Counted from the first letter of the stretch, positions 19,240-28,446 are shown. The stretch: 64,000 nucleotides of DNA from Rhodanobacter soli (GCF_040548735.1 NZ_JBEPSD010000001.1:1922001-1986000), one strand, 5' to 3'. Numbers and translations are program-made. The notes: generated from the sequence alone by a model not told the origin.

Positions 19240-20727
19240 ATGACCCGTCTGGTCATCGTTGTCGAAAAAGCCTCCGACTGGAGTTCGTACTATCCGTCCG
19301 TCGACGTGATGAGTGCGATGGACTACCTGCGCAAGCCGGTCGGCAGCGACGACGAACGCACCCACGTGATCAACCTGTGCCGCAGCTACAAGTACCTCGG
19401 CGCCGGCTACTACGTGTCGTTGCTGGCCGAGGCGCGCGGGCACAAGGTGATGCCGTCGGTGCGCACGGTGAACGACCTGCGCCGGCGCTCGTTGTACGGC
19501 GTGGACATCGACGACCTCAACCAGAAGCTGACCCACTTCCTGCCGGCCGGTGGCCGCGACACCACCGACTTCGGCATCCTGGTCTACTTCGGCGAGACCG
19601 CCTATCCGGCGTTGCAGGATCTGGCGCGGCAGGTGTTCGAGACGTTTCCTTGTCCGCTGCTGCGGATCGAGTTCGAGCGCGACCGCGTGTGGCAGGTCAG
19701 CTCGATCAAGCCGGTTGGCCTGCACACGCTGGACGACGCGCAGGAGGATGCGTTCGCCGAGGAGCTCGACCGCTTCTCGCGCAAGCTGTGGCGCAAGCCG
19801 CGCGCGCGGCGCCAGTTCCGCTACGACGTGGCGATGCTGGTCGATCCGAAGGAACAGATGCCGCCGTCGAACAAGAAGGCGCTGAAATCCTTCGTCGCCG
19901 CCGGCAAGGAGCTCGGCATCGAGGTCGACCCGATCGGCAAAAACGACTACCAGCGCCTGGCCGAGTACGACGGCCTGTTCATCCGCGAGACCACCGCCAG
20001 CGACAACCATACCTACCGCTTCGCCCACCGCGCGGAGAAGGAAGGCATGGTGGTGATCGACGACCCCAGTTCGATCCTGCGCTGCACGAACAAGATCTAC
20101 CTCAACGATTTGATGGTCTCGCGCAAGCTGGCGGTGCCGCGCACCGAGATCCTCTATCGCGACGACAGCAAGGGCATGAAGGAAGTCGTCGCCAAGCTCG
20201 GTTTTCCGCTGGTGCTGAAGATCCCGGACGGCTCGTTCTCGCGCGGCGTGGTCAAGGTGGAAGACGAAGAGGCGTTGGCGCAAGCGGCCAGCGGGCTGTT
20301 CCAGCACAGCGCGCTGCTGCTGGCGCAGGAATACGTCTATACCGAATTCGACTGGCGCATCGGCGTGCTCAACCGCGAGCCGCTGTACGCGTGCAAGTAC
20401 TACATGTCGCGCGGCCACTGGCAGATCTACAACCACGGCGCCAAGGGCACCGCGAAATCCGGCGGCTTCGAGACCATCGCGGTGAAGGATGCGCCGGCCG
20501 AGGTGGTCAAACTCGCACTGAAGGCGACCCAGCCGATCGGTGACGGCCTGTACGGCGTCGATCTGAAACGGGTCGGTAGCAAGCCGGTGGTGATCGAGGT
20601 CAACGACAACCCGTCGATCGACGCCGGCGTCGAGGACGCCCACCTCGGTGACGAGTTGTACCTGCGCATCATGCAGGAGTTCCTGCGCCGGATGGAGCGC
20701 AAGCGCCAGGGCGGCAGTACCCACTGA
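19240..20727 (+). CDS. RimK-like ATP-grasp ligase with N-terminal RLAN-type domain
   Basis: 495 aa from the ATG at 19240 (MTRLVIVVEKASDWSSYYPS); an in-frame extension to 19102 is unlike the family. The N-terminal ~180 residues fit the RimK-like N-terminal domain. The C-terminal half is an ATP-grasp amidoligase: VPRTEILYRD, LGFPLVLKIPDGSFSRGVVK (ATP-binding lysines), AQEYVYTEFDWRIGVLNREP, and the metal-binding end VVIEVNDNPSIDAGVED. True RimK adds Glu to ribosomal protein S6; this longer group has no firm substrate. The divergent GNAT neighbour suggests a two-enzyme modification system. Confidence 0.85.
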   Translation: MTRLVIVVEKASDWSSYYPSVDVMSAMDYLRKPVGSDDERTHVINLCRSYKYLGAGYYVSLLAEARGHKVMPSVRTVNDLRRRSLYGVDIDDLNQKLTHFLPAGGRDTTDFGILVYFGETAYPALQDLARQVFETFPCPLLRIEFERDRVWQVSSIKPVGLHTLDDAQEDAFAEELDRFSRKLWRKPRARRQFRYDVAMLVDPKEQMPPSNKKALKSFVAAGKELGIEVDPIGKNDYQRLAEYDGLFIRETTASDNHTYRFAHRAEKEGMVVIDDPSSILRCTNKIYLNDLMVSRKLAVPRTEILYRDDSKGMKEVVAKLGFPLVLKIPDGSFSRGVVKVEDEEALAQAASGLFQHSALLLAQEYVYTEFDWRIGVLNREPLYACKYYMSRGHWQIYNHGAKGTAKSGGFETIAVKDAPAEVVKLALKATQPIGDGLYGVDLKRVGSKPVVIEVNDNPSIDAGVEDAHLGDELYLRIMQEFLRRMERKRQGGSTH

Positions 20728-20762
20728 AAGGTGGGCCGGCGCTATCCCCTGTGCGTCCGTGG

Positions 20763-21020
20763 TTAATGCCAGGCCACGCTGCGAACCATGCGCCGGTGCG
20801 GCCGGCACAGCGCCAGCAACTGCCGCGGCAGTGAAGGTTCCAGCGCCAGCAGCACGACCAGCGGCGCGCCGACCAGCCAGAACGCCGGCGTCCAGCCGAG
20901 CAGGTCGGTATGCGCCGGCACCAGCGTACTCAGCAGCAACGCGCTGCCGCCAAGCAGCCACAGCACGGCGGCGCCGAGCAGGCGTTGATGGTGTGGGGAA
21001 GACAAGGCTGGCGTGGGCAT
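20763..21020 (-). CDS. Small two-helix membrane protein
   Basis: 85 aa with GGAG seven bases before the ATG at 21020. Two hydrophobic helices (residues about 14-34, LLGAAVLWLLGGSALLLSTL, and 42-61, LGWTPAFWLVGAPLVVLLAL) with a basic C-terminus (RPHRRMVRSVAWH). No family recognised. It lies between the RimK-like gene and aroE on the opposite strand. Confidence 0.6.
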   Translation of the reverse strand: MPTPALSSPHHQRLLGAAVLWLLGGSALLLSTLVPAHTDLLGWTPAFWLVGAPLVVLLALEPSLPRQLLALCRPHRRMVRSVAWH

Positions 21021-21128
21021 GGGCGGTCTCCGCGGGAAAGTGACCGCACATTGCCGTGTTCCCATCTCACCGATTGCGACGTGATGGCGGCTTGTAGAAT
21101 GAAGCCAGGTAACCATCAGGGGATCCCC

Positions 21129-21959
21129 ATGCCAGCCGCCCAGTTCGCCGTGTTCGGCCATCCGATCAGCCATTCGCTGTCGCCGCAAATCCACCAGGCC
21201 TTCGCGCGGCAGTTCGGCATCGAGCTGGAGTACCGCGCGGTCGACGCCGCGCCCGCCGACTTCGTGGCGGTCGTGCAGCGCTTCTTCGCCGCTGGCGGCC
21301 GCGGCGCGAACGTCACCTTGCCGCACAAGGCTGCTGCCTATGCGTTGGCGGCGCAGCGCAGTACGGCGGCTACCCGCGCCGGCAGCGCGAACGTGCTGAC
21401 CCCGCTGGCCGACGGTCGGCTGGCCGCGCACAACACCGATGGCGACGGGCTGGTGCGCGACCTCACCGAGCGTCACAACGTGGACCTGCGCGGCCACACC
21501 GCCCTGCTGCTGGGCGCCGGGGGCGCCGCGCATGGCGTGGCCTGGAACCTGCTGGATGCCGGCGTGGAGACGCTGACCATCGTCAGCCGCACCGCCGAGA
21601 CCGCCGATGCGCTGGCCGACGCGATCGGCGAGCCGGCGCGCGCGCATACCCGCTACTGGTCCGACCTGGCCGACATCGGCAGCTACGACATGATCATCAA
21701 CGCCACCTCGGCTGGCGTGCTGGGCGTGTCGCTGCAGCTGCCGCCCTCGCTGGTCGGCGCGCGCGCGCTGTGCTACGACCTCTCCTACGGCGCCGCTGCC
21801 AGCAGCTTCCTGAGCTGGGCGACGGCCGCGGGTGCGCGCTACGCGTTCGACGGCCTCGGCATGCTGGTGGAGACCGCTGCCGATGCGTTCGAGCTGTGGC
21901 ATGGCCAGCGACCGGATACCGAGCCGGTGTACCAGGCGTTGCGTCGGCAGTCCGCATGA
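21129..21959 (+). CDS. aroE: Shikimate dehydrogenase (NADP+)
   Basis: Reduces 3-dehydroshikimate to shikimate in aromatic amino acid synthesis. 276 aa (E. coli 272). It has substrate-binding [26 protein letters not shown] with the catalytic Lys, [11 protein letters not shown] with the catalytic Asp, the NADP loop [26 protein letters not shown], and C-terminal [17 protein letters not shown]. The ATG at 21129 has AGGGG six bases upstream; TAGAAT at 21095-21100 may be a -10 box. Its stop overlaps the next start as ATGA. Confidence 0.96.
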   Translation: MPAAQFAVFGHPISHSLSPQIHQAFARQFGIELEYRAVDAAPADFVAVVQRFFAAGGRGANVTLPHKAAAYALAAQRSTAATRAGSANVLTPLADGRLAAHNTDGDGLVRDLTERHNVDLRGHTALLLGAGGAAHGVAWNLLDAGVETLTIVSRTAETADALADAIGEPARAHTRYWSDLADIGSYDMIINATSAGVLGVSLQLPPSLVGARALCYDLSYGAAASSFLSWATAAGARYAFDGLGMLVETAADAFELWHGQRPDTEPVYQALRRQSA

Positions 21960-22222
21960 ACGCATTCGCATGCCGCGCCGGCTGCGGTGCCTGCTGCATC
22001 GCCCCGTCGATCAGCTCGCCGATCCCCGGCATGCCCGATGGCAAGCCGGCTGGCGCCCGCTGCGTGCAGCTCACCGACGACAACCGTTGCGCGATCTTCG
22101 GCCGCCCCGAGCGTCCCGCCGTGTGTGCCAGCCTGCGCGCGGAGCCGGCGATGTGCGGTACGGACCGCACCCATGCGCTGGCCTGGCTGGCGCGGCTGGA
22201 AGCGGCCACGACGACGCGTTGA
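21956..22222 (+). CDS. YkgJ-family cysteine-cluster protein (UPF0153-like)
   Basis: 88 aa, translationally coupled to aroE by an ATGA overlap at 21956-21959. The N-terminal Cys pattern CRAGCGACC and further cysteines in GARCVQL, NRCAIF and AVCASL match the zinc/iron-chelating CxxxCxxCC domain of the YkgJ family. Function unknown; metal binding is expected from the cysteines. Confidence 0.82.
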   Translation: MNAFACRAGCGACCIAPSISSPIPGMPDGKPAGARCVQLTDDNRCAIFGRPERPAVCASLRAEPAMCGTDRTHALAWLARLEAATTTR

Positions 22223-22334
22223 AGCCGTGCCGCCACACGACTGAAACACCGCCTCGCTAACGTGGCGGCATCCGCCGGGAGTACGTCGATGACGGAGACT
22301 CCAGCGCGCGGCCGTCGTTTGTGCAGCAGGTGTC

Positions 22335-22889
22335 ATGCCCCGTTTCCTTTCCGCCGTATCGCACCGATACGCCGCGCTCACCCTGCTCTGCCTGTCGTTG
22401 CTGGCCGCGGCCGGCGGCATTTTCTGGTACAGCCGGGCGACCGCGAGCGCCGCACCGAACGATGCCACGGCGTCGTCCGCCGGATGGGCGGATACGCCGG
22501 CCGATGATGCGCAAAGCGGCAGCGGCATCCTGCTCGGGCTGGCTCGCGATGCGATGCGCGACGGCCGCCTGCTGGCGCCGGCCGGCAGCAATGCCTGGGA
22601 GTTCTACCTCAGCGTGTTGCAGCTGGAACCGCAGAACCGGGTGGCGCAGGAGGCATTGCGTGAATCCTTCCCGCGCGCTGCGGACGAGATCGAGCACACC
22701 ATCAACCGCAAGGAGCTGGAGGAGGCGCGGCGCGAGATCGACCTGCTGCGCGAATTCGACCGCGACAACTTCACGCTGGCCCTGCTCGGCGGCAAGCTCT
22801 CCGCCGCGCGCAACATCGTGATGCGGCAGCACGAGGCCGAAGCCGAACGCATCCGCCAGGCCGCGGCGCAGGCGGTCCAGGCCCGGTGA
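22335..22889 (+). CDS. Membrane-anchored protein resembling the linker region of Xanthomonadales TonB-like proteins
   Basis: 184 aa. One N-terminal membrane helix (residues about 13-32, ALTLLCLSLLAAAGGIFWYS), then a low-complexity Ala/Ser stretch and a helical domain, ARDAMRDGRLLAPAGSNAWE, FYLSVLQLEPQNRVAQEAL, INRKELEEARREIDLLREFD. From memory this helical segment resembles the middle part of larger TonB-type proteins in Xanthomonadales, but no TonB C-terminal domain (YP...GxV motif) is present. It could be a stand-alone paralogue or a truncated one; the reading frame looks intact. A weak SD (GCAGG) precedes the ATG. Confidence 0.65.
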   Translation: MPRFLSAVSHRYAALTLLCLSLLAAAGGIFWYSRATASAAPNDATASSAGWADTPADDAQSGSGILLGLARDAMRDGRLLAPAGSNAWEFYLSVLQLEPQNRVAQEALRESFPRAADEIEHTINRKELEEARREIDLLREFDRDNFTLALLGGKLSAARNIVMRQHEAEAERIRQAAAQAVQAR

Positions 22890-22999
22890 CCCGGCCGCTG
22901 GCGACGCGTCCGGCCATGTGATCGCCGGTACGCAGTTGCGGCATCCGCCGTGTGCTAGTTTCGGCGGTACGGGGGGCACCATCACGTGAGGACACACGC

Positions 23000-24772
23000 A
23001 TGTTGCCGAAGGGGTTTCTTCAGGGCGGCCCGCTGCTTGCCGGGCTCGTGTTCGCGCTTTCCATGCCGGCCTTCGACGCCGTGGCCGATACCAGTCCGCC
23101 AGGTTCGACTGGGGTCACCGTGGCCGATCCGGCCGTGCCGCGACCACCAGGTACGCCTTGCGCGGTGCAGCTGTACAGCGACGACACGTTTGCCGATTTC
23201 AGCACCCACCCCTACACCTACGCGCCGCCCGAGGGTTGCGGCACGCGCTGGTCGAAAGTGGTGCTGGAGGCGGATTTCTCGGTCACCGCCGGGCGCCAGT
23301 TCGACCGCACCGCGGAGATCTGGCTGGACGGGGTGAATCTGTATTACGGCACCACCCAGGAGCCTTCCGCCACGGTGTCGCCGAGCTGGCACGTGGAGCG
23401 CGACCTCACCGACTACAGCGCGCTGTTGCGCCAGGCAGGCAACGGGCAGGTGATTCTCGGCAACGTGGTCAACGACACCTATACCGGCGTGCTGCATGGC
23501 AGTGCGCGCCTGCTGTTCTATCCGGCCACGGCGGCGGCGCCTGCCCCGCGCGTGCCCGATGCGGTGCTGCCGTTGGGCAGCGATCCGGTGGGCGACGCCA
23601 CCCTGCTGGACGACGGCAACAGCAAGCTCAGCCGCAGTCTCGACCTGCCGCGCAACGTGGAGCGTGCCTACCTGGACGTGTTCGCGCAGAGCCAGAACGC
23701 CGACGAATTCTGGTACACCTGCGTGCCCGACCAGTACGCCGCCCGGGTGCAGGAGTGCGGCGGCGGCAACTTCCGCGAGGCCGAGGTGAGCATCGACGGC
23801 CAGCCCGCCGGCGTGGCACCGGTGTATCCGTGGATCTACACCGGCGGCATCGATCCCTACTTGTGGCGTCCCACGCCGGGCGTGCAGGCGCTGAACTTCA
23901 TGCCGTACCGGGTCGACCTGACGCCGTTCGCCGGCGTGCTCAGCGACGGCAACCCGCATGAGGTGGCGCTCAGCGTCGCCGGCGCCCATCACTACTTCCT
24001 GGCCAGCGCCAGCCTGCTGCTCTACCTCGACCCGCACGCCAGTCGCGTGGTGGGCGGCATCGTGAAGAACACGCTCGCCGGGCAGCCGCCCACGCCCACC
24101 ATCGGCGACACCCTGGTCACCGACGCCGACGGCAATGTCAGCGGCGACATCACCACCGGGTTGAGCCGGCACTTCGTGATCGAGGGCTATGCCAATACCT
24201 CGCACGGTCGCGTGAACACGCGGGTGGAACAAACCGTGGGCTTCGACGACACCCAGAGCTTCACCATCGACGCCGCCACCTACCGCCAGGTCACCGACCA
24301 GACCACCTCGGTCGACAGCGTCAGCCAGAGCCGGGTCGGCCGCTTCGTCACCAGCGAGCTTCGCCAGTCCCTGCGCTATCCGCTGCACCTGGACTACAGC
24401 TTCCAGACCACCGACGACGGCAACTACATCCAGGCCACGCTGTTGCACCAGGGCTACACCAACGACAGCGACCATCGCCTGCTGGGCCGCACGATCTATG
24501 CGGCCAAGGTGAGCAACACGGTCGACGCCAGCGACACGCTGGACTTCGATGCCAACTTCAGCGTCATCGGGCACTCGAACCAGCAGAACATGCAGAGCTT
24601 CGCCTTCCACGATTCGCTCGGCGGCTGCTATCGCAAGGACGTGGCCAGCGTCGGCGGCGTGGTGACGACGAATGCCGAAGGCATGGGCTGCCCGAACGGG
24701 CAGAATCAGGTGTGGTGGTTCAGCCATCCGGACGGTTCGCCGGACGGCGGCAACAGCCTGCTGGGCTGGTGA
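23000..24772 (+). CDS. Secreted peptide-N4-asparagine amidase A (PNGase A)-type protein
   Basis: 590 aa, ATG at 23000 with GAGGA seven bases upstream. Residues 1-26 form a Sec signal peptide ending around FDAVADT. The body matches PNGase A-type proteins: CAVQLYSDDTFADFSTHPYT, ERAYLDVFAQSQNADEFWYT, CGGGNFREAEVSIDGQPAG, PVYPWIYTGGIDPYLWRP and AGAHHYFLASASLLLYLDPH. Characterised relatives remove N-linked glycans from glycopeptides, converting Asn to Asp. It is probably periplasmic or secreted, acting on plant or fungal glycopeptides. No glycan-uptake genes are adjacent. Function is inferred from overall family likeness. Confidence 0.82.
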   Translation: MLPKGFLQGGPLLAGLVFALSMPAFDAVADTSPPGSTGVTVADPAVPRPPGTPCAVQLYSDDTFADFSTHPYTYAPPEGCGTRWSKVVLEADFSVTAGRQFDRTAEIWLDGVNLYYGTTQEPSATVSPSWHVERDLTDYSALLRQAGNGQVILGNVVNDTYTGVLHGSARLLFYPATAAAPAPRVPDAVLPLGSDPVGDATLLDDGNSKLSRSLDLPRNVERAYLDVFAQSQNADEFWYTCVPDQYAARVQECGGGNFREAEVSIDGQPAGVAPVYPWIYTGGIDPYLWRPTPGVQALNFMPYRVDLTPFAGVLSDGNPHEVALSVAGAHHYFLASASLLLYLDPHASRVVGGIVKNTLAGQPPTPTIGDTLVTDADGNVSGDITTGLSRHFVIEGYANTSHGRVNTRVEQTVGFDDTQSFTIDAATYRQVTDQTTSVDSVSQSRVGRFVTSELRQSLRYPLHLDYSFQTTDDGNYIQATLLHQGYTNDSDHRLLGRTIYAAKVSNTVDASDTLDFDANFSVIGHSNQQNMQSFAFHDSLGGCYRKDVASVGGVVTTNAEGMGCPNGQNQVWWFSHPDGSPDGGNSLLGW

Positions 24773-24780
24773 GCAAGGCG

Positions 24781-24807
24781 CCGTGGCCGCTCATCCGGCG
24801 GCCACGG
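24781..24807. terminator. Hairpin between convergent PNGase A and phosphatase genes
   Basis: A perfect 10-bp stem, CCGTGGCCGC (24781-24790) and GCGGCCACGG (24798-24807), with loop TCATCCG, nine bases after the PNGase A stop. No T-run follows on the plus strand. It is placed to end transcripts from both sides. Confidence 0.5.
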
Positions 24808-24810
24808 CGT

Positions 24811-25140
24811 TCAGCGCAGCAGCGGGCCGGCGCGCCGGAGCAGCAGTTCGACCAGTTCCGGTTGCATGTAACCGTAGTTGTCCGCGATGTCCAGGCAGAC
24901 GATGCGCTTGCCCCGGAGGCGGACGCGGTGACGTGACTGCAGCCGGCGCCGGTGCGCCGCTTCCATCACCACGATCAATTCGGCCCAGTCCAGCTGCTCG
25001 GCCGTCAGTATCGTCTCTGCATCGTCGGCCAAGCCAGCGGAGTCAGTTTCGAGGTTCGGCCAGGTGCCGAACACGCGCTCGGCGGTGGGGCTGCGCAGGC
25101 GGTTGCGGCTGCACAGGAACAGTACGCGTCGCGGTGCCAT
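24811..25140 (-). CDS. Low-molecular-weight protein tyrosine phosphatase-like protein
   Basis: 109 aa. The N-terminal VLFLCSRNRLRSPTAERVF contains the CX5R loop (Cys10, Arg16) followed by Ser-Pro, as in the short COG4551-type protein-tyrosine-phosphatase family; classical LMW-PTPs have CxGNxCRSP. Further family segments are TDSAGLADDAE and WAELIVVMEAAHRRRL; the C-terminal CLDIADNYGYMQPELVELL carries Asp residues that may act as the general acid. The substrate is unknown. Its ATG overlaps the stop of the gamma-carbonic anhydrase gene by one base (TGATG), indicating coupling. Confidence 0.82.
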   Translation of the reverse strand: MAPRRVLFLCSRNRLRSPTAERVFGTWPNLETDSAGLADDAETILTAEQLDWAELIVVMEAAHRRRLQSRHRVRLRGKRIVCLDIADNYGYMQPELVELLLRRAGPLLR

Positions 25141-25673
25141 CAGGCGGATGCCAGGTACTCGTCTTTCAGGCGCACGTAGTGGTCGGCGGAATAATGCAGG
25201 TGCTCGATCTGGCGGTCGCTGAGCAGGCGCACGAATTTCGCCGGGTTACCCAGCCACAGCTCGCGCTCGCCGACCACCTTGCCCGGCGGGATCAGCGCGC
25301 CGGCGCCGACGAAGCCGTATTTCCGCACCACCGCGCCGTCCAGCACGCTGGCGTGCATGCCGATCAGGCAGTAGTCGCCGATGCTGCAGGCATGCACCAC
25401 GGCGGCGTGGCCGACGGTGACGCCCTCGCCGATCAGGCACGGGAAGCCCGGGCCGTACGGGCCGGCGTGGGCGACGTGCACGATGCTGCCGTCCTGGATG
25501 CTGGTTCTCGCGCCGACGCGGATGTGGTTGACGTCGCCGCGCAGCACCGCGCCCGGCCAGATCGAGACGTCGTCGCCCAGCACCACGTCGCCGATCACGC
25601 TGGCGGCAGGGTCGACGTAGACGCGCTGGCCGAGGGTGGGCGCGATGCCCTTGAAGCTGCGCAGGGGGTTCAT
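25140..25673 (-). CDS. Gamma-carbonic anhydrase family protein (YrdA/PaaY-like)
   Basis: 177 aa left-handed beta-helix protein with hexapeptide repeats (VYVDPAASVIGDVVLGDDVS, IWPGAVLRGDVNHIRVG). The three metal-ligand His residues are in IVHVAHAG and VGHAAVVHAC. The C-terminal helix is ELWLGNPAKFVRLLSDRQIE. The family includes carbonic anhydrases and acyltransferase-like proteins; enzymatic activity cannot be deduced. SD is weak. It is divergent from prlC by 94 bp and translationally coupled to the phosphatase gene. Confidence 0.9.
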   Translation of the reverse strand: MNPLRSFKGIAPTLGQRVYVDPAASVIGDVVLGDDVSIWPGAVLRGDVNHIRVGARTSIQDGSIVHVAHAGPYGPGFPCLIGEGVTVGHAAVVHACSIGDYCLIGMHASVLDGAVVRKYGFVGAGALIPPGKVVGERELWLGNPAKFVRLLSDRQIEHLHYSADHYVRLKDEYLASA

Positions 25674-25767
25674 CCGGGCATTCTAGCGGCGTGGCCTGGC
25701 CGTCACATCGTCATGCTTGATTTCGCCTTGCGCGATCGCCACGCTGATGGCCTGAAAAGGAGCGTTC

Positions 25768-27810
25768 ATGAGTCACGACAACCCGCTGCTGGCCGACGAC
25801 ACCCTGCCGGCGTTCTCGCAGATCCTTCCTGAGCACGTTGCGCCGGCGATCGATGCGATCCTGGCCGACTACCGCGCCGGCATCGACGCGCTGGTCGCGC
25901 CCGGCGCGCCACGCGATTTCGCCACGGTGATGCTGACCCAGGAGCGGCTGGAGCAGCGTCTGGCGCGGGCCTGGGCGCCGGTGTCGCATCTGCATTCGGT
26001 GGCCGACAGCGAGGCCTTGCGCGCGGTGTACGGACCGGCCGAGGAGCAACTCACCGAGCACGCGATCGAGCTGGGCCAGAACCGCGAGCTGTACGCCGCG
26101 GTGCAGGCGCTGGCGGACGCGCCGGACTTCGCCATGCTGCCGCGCCCCGAACGCGCGCTGGTCGAACATGCGCTGCGCGACTTCCGGCTGTCCGGCGTGG
26201 CGCTGGACGAGCCGGCGCGTTCGCGCTTCCGCGAGATCGGGGTGGAATTGTCGAAACTCTCCACCGAATTCTCCAATGCGGTGCTCGACGCCAGCGAGGC
26301 GTGGCACGAGCACGTCACCGACGAACGCGACCTCGCCGGCATCCCGGATTCCGGCCGCGCGGTGCTGCGCCAGTACGCCGCGGACCAGGGTCTGGACGGC
26401 TATCTGGTCACCCTGAAGCAACCCAGCGTGCAGGCGGTGCTGACCTACGCCGACAACCGCGGCCTGCGCGAACGGGTGTACTGGGCCTACCAGACGCGCG
26501 CCTCCGACCAGGGTCCGAACGCGGGCAAGTTCGACAACAGTGCGCGCATCGAGCGGATCATGGCGCTGCGTCACGAGGCGGCACAGCTGCTCGGTTTCGC
26601 CAACGCGGCGGAGGAATCGCTGGCGACCAAGATGGCCGTCTCGCCGACCGAAGTGATGGAATTCCTGCATGACCTGGCCGCGCGCGCGAAGCCGGTGGCG
26701 CAGCGCGAGCTGGCCACGTTGCGCGAGTTCGCCCATGCCGAGCTGAAGCTCGACAACCTCGAGCCGTGGGACGTCGCCTATGCGTCGGAGAAACTGCGCC
26801 AGCGCGAGTACGCGCTGGACGAGGAACAGCTCAAGCCGTACTTCCCGCTGCCGGCGGTGATCGACGGCCTGTTCGGCCTCACCACGCAGCTGTACGGCAT
26901 CACCCTCGCCCCGCGCGACGGCGTCGACGTGTGGCATCCGCAAGTGCGCTACTACGACGTGCGCGACGCCGACGGCCGCGTGTTCGCCGGCGCCTATGTC
27001 GACCTGTACGCGCGCAACGGCAAGCGCGGCGGCGCGTGGATGGACGTCTGCCGCGCCCGCTTCGACGACGGTGGGCAACGGCAGCTGCCGGTGGCCTTCC
27101 TCACCTGCAATTTCGCGCCGCCCACCGAGGGCAAGCCGGCCCTGCTCACCCACGACGACGTGCTGACCCTGTTCCACGAGTTCGGCCACGGCCTGCATCA
27201 CCTGCTCACCGAGATCGCGCTGCCCTCGATCGGCGGCATCGACGGCGTCGAATGGGACGCGGTGGAGTTGCCCAGCCAGTTCATGGAGAACTTCGGCTGG
27301 AATCGCGAGGCGCTGGACCTGTTCGCGAAGCACTGGCAGACCGGCGAGCGGCTGCCGGACGCCTTGTTCGAACGCATGCTGGCCGCGCGGCATTTCCACG
27401 CCGGCCTGTTCCTGGTGCGCCAGCTGGAATTCGCCCTGTTCGATTTCCTGCTGCACCTGGAGTACGACCCGGCGCAGGGCGCCCGTCCGCTGGCGGTGCT
27501 GGAACAGGTGCGCAAGCAGGTCGCCGTGATGCATCCACCGGCGTGGCAGCGCTTCCCGCACGGCTTCAGCCACATCTTCGCCGGCGGTTACGCGGCCGGT
27601 TACTACAGCTACCTGTGGGCCGAGCTGCTCAGCGCCGACGCGTTTGGCGAGTTCGAGGAGCATGGCGTGATCGACCGCGCCACCGGCGAGCGCTTCCGCC
27701 GCGAGTTTCTGGCGGTCGGCGCCAGCCGCCCGGCGCTGGAAAGCTTCATCGCCTTCCGCGGCCGCAAGCCGGATCCGGAGGCGCTGCTGCGCAGCCACGG
27801 GCTGGCCTGA
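25768..27810 (+). CDS. prlC: Oligopeptidase A (M3 metallopeptidase)
   Basis: A zinc endopeptidase that degrades signal peptides and other oligopeptides in the cytosol. 680 aa, the same length as E. coli OpdA. The catalytic HEFGH begins near residue 470 (LFHEFGHGLHHLL), with the third ligand Glu in IDGVEWDAVELPSQFMENFG. N-terminal LPAFSQILPEHVAPAIDAIL and C-terminal FAGGYAAGYYSYLWAELLSA are family landmarks. AAGGAG lies five bases before the ATG. It is convergent with the cold-shock gene across a bidirectional terminator. Confidence 0.96.
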   Translation: MSHDNPLLADDTLPAFSQILPEHVAPAIDAILADYRAGIDALVAPGAPRDFATVMLTQERLEQRLARAWAPVSHLHSVADSEALRAVYGPAEEQLTEHAIELGQNRELYAAVQALADAPDFAMLPRPERALVEHALRDFRLSGVALDEPARSRFREIGVELSKLSTEFSNAVLDASEAWHEHVTDERDLAGIPDSGRAVLRQYAADQGLDGYLVTLKQPSVQAVLTYADNRGLRERVYWAYQTRASDQGPNAGKFDNSARIERIMALRHEAAQLLGFANAAEESLATKMAVSPTEVMEFLHDLAARAKPVAQRELATLREFAHAELKLDNLEPWDVAYASEKLRQREYALDEEQLKPYFPLPAVIDGLFGLTTQLYGITLAPRDGVDVWHPQVRYYDVRDADGRVFAGAYVDLYARNGKRGGAWMDVCRARFDDGGQRQLPVAFLTCNFAPPTEGKPALLTHDDVLTLFHEFGHGLHHLLTEIALPSIGGIDGVEWDAVELPSQFMENFGWNREALDLFAKHWQTGERLPDALFERMLAARHFHAGLFLVRQLEFALFDFLLHLEYDPAQGARPLAVLEQVRKQVAVMHPPAWQRFPHGFSHIFAGGYAAGYYSYLWAELLSADAFGEFEEHGVIDRATGERFRREFLAVGASRPALESFIAFRGRKPDPEALLRSHGLA

Positions 27811-27864
27811 TCGTGGCGGGTCGGGCGGTGCCCGAGTTTGGGCACTGCCTGGCTGCAGACGAAA

Positions 27865-27888
27865 AAAAGCCCGCCGAAGCGGGCTTTT
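27865..27888. terminator. Bidirectional rho-independent terminator (prlC / cold-shock gene)
   Basis: AAAAGCCCGC (27865-27874) and GCGGGCTTTT (27879-27888) with loop CGAA. On the minus strand the stem is followed by seven Ts, a strong terminator for the cold-shock gene; on the plus strand four Ts serve prlC. Confidence 0.9.
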
Positions 27889-27913
27889 CAGATTCGCTCA
27901 AATCCCGAAGGAC

Positions 27914-28123
27914 TCAGGCAACCTGGACTTCCTCAGCCTGCAGGCCTTTCTGGCCCTTGGTGACGACGAACGTGACGCGCTGGCCTTCCTGCAGGGACTT
28001 GAAGCCCGTGCCCTGGATCGCGCGGAAATGCACGAACAGGTCGTCACCGCTTTCCGGGGTGATGAAGCCAAAACCTTTGGCGTCGTTGAACCACTTGACT
28101 GTACCGCTCTGACGATCCGACAT
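27914..28123 (-). CDS. Cold-shock domain protein (CspA family)
   Basis: 69-aa single cold-shock domain: [15 protein letters not shown] with RNP1 (KGFGFI, residues 16-21), RNP2 LFVHF (29-33), and [20 protein letters not shown]. Such proteins bind single-stranded RNA/DNA as RNA chaperones; whether it is cold-induced cannot be told from sequence. AAGG lies nine bases before the ATG. A leader of about 100 nt is predicted. Confidence 0.96.
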   Translation of the reverse strand: MSDRQSGTVKWFNDAKGFGFITPESGDDLFVHFRAIQGTGFKSLQEGQRVTFVVTKGQKGLQAEEVQVA

Positions 28124-28446
28124 GTAACATTACCTTTGAAGCATGGATGGTTTGCGGCTCGGAGCGAAGCGCACTTGACCGCAATAGAAGCAGGAAATCC
28201 GAGTTACCTTGGACTCTTGCTCGATCAGCATACACTGGAATGCCGGGTTTCGGTGGTTTTTTGCGCAAACTTCCGCGAACTGGCCTGCCGGGCCGGCCAA
28301 AAGCCTCCTGTTTCCGGGCATGAACCGCGGTACGGCGCCATTCCGGCCGACAGCGCGGCAGCAGGTCCACGGCAGTGAGGCCTGCCGGGCCGGGTGGCTT
28401 TCCGGTTCCCGGCAACCCCCGACGGCGCTTCCCTTACAATGCCGCG
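28124..28446. promoter_or_regulatory. Intergenic region with divergent cold-shock and xthA promoters
   Basis: This 323-bp gap holds no gene. On the minus strand TATGCT (28232-28227), preceded directly by TG, is the best -10 for the cold-shock gene, giving a leader of roughly 95 nt, in keeping with long csp leaders. On the plus strand TACAAT (28435-28440) ends six bases before the xthA ATG, suggesting a leaderless message. No convincing -35 was found for either. Confidence 0.5.
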
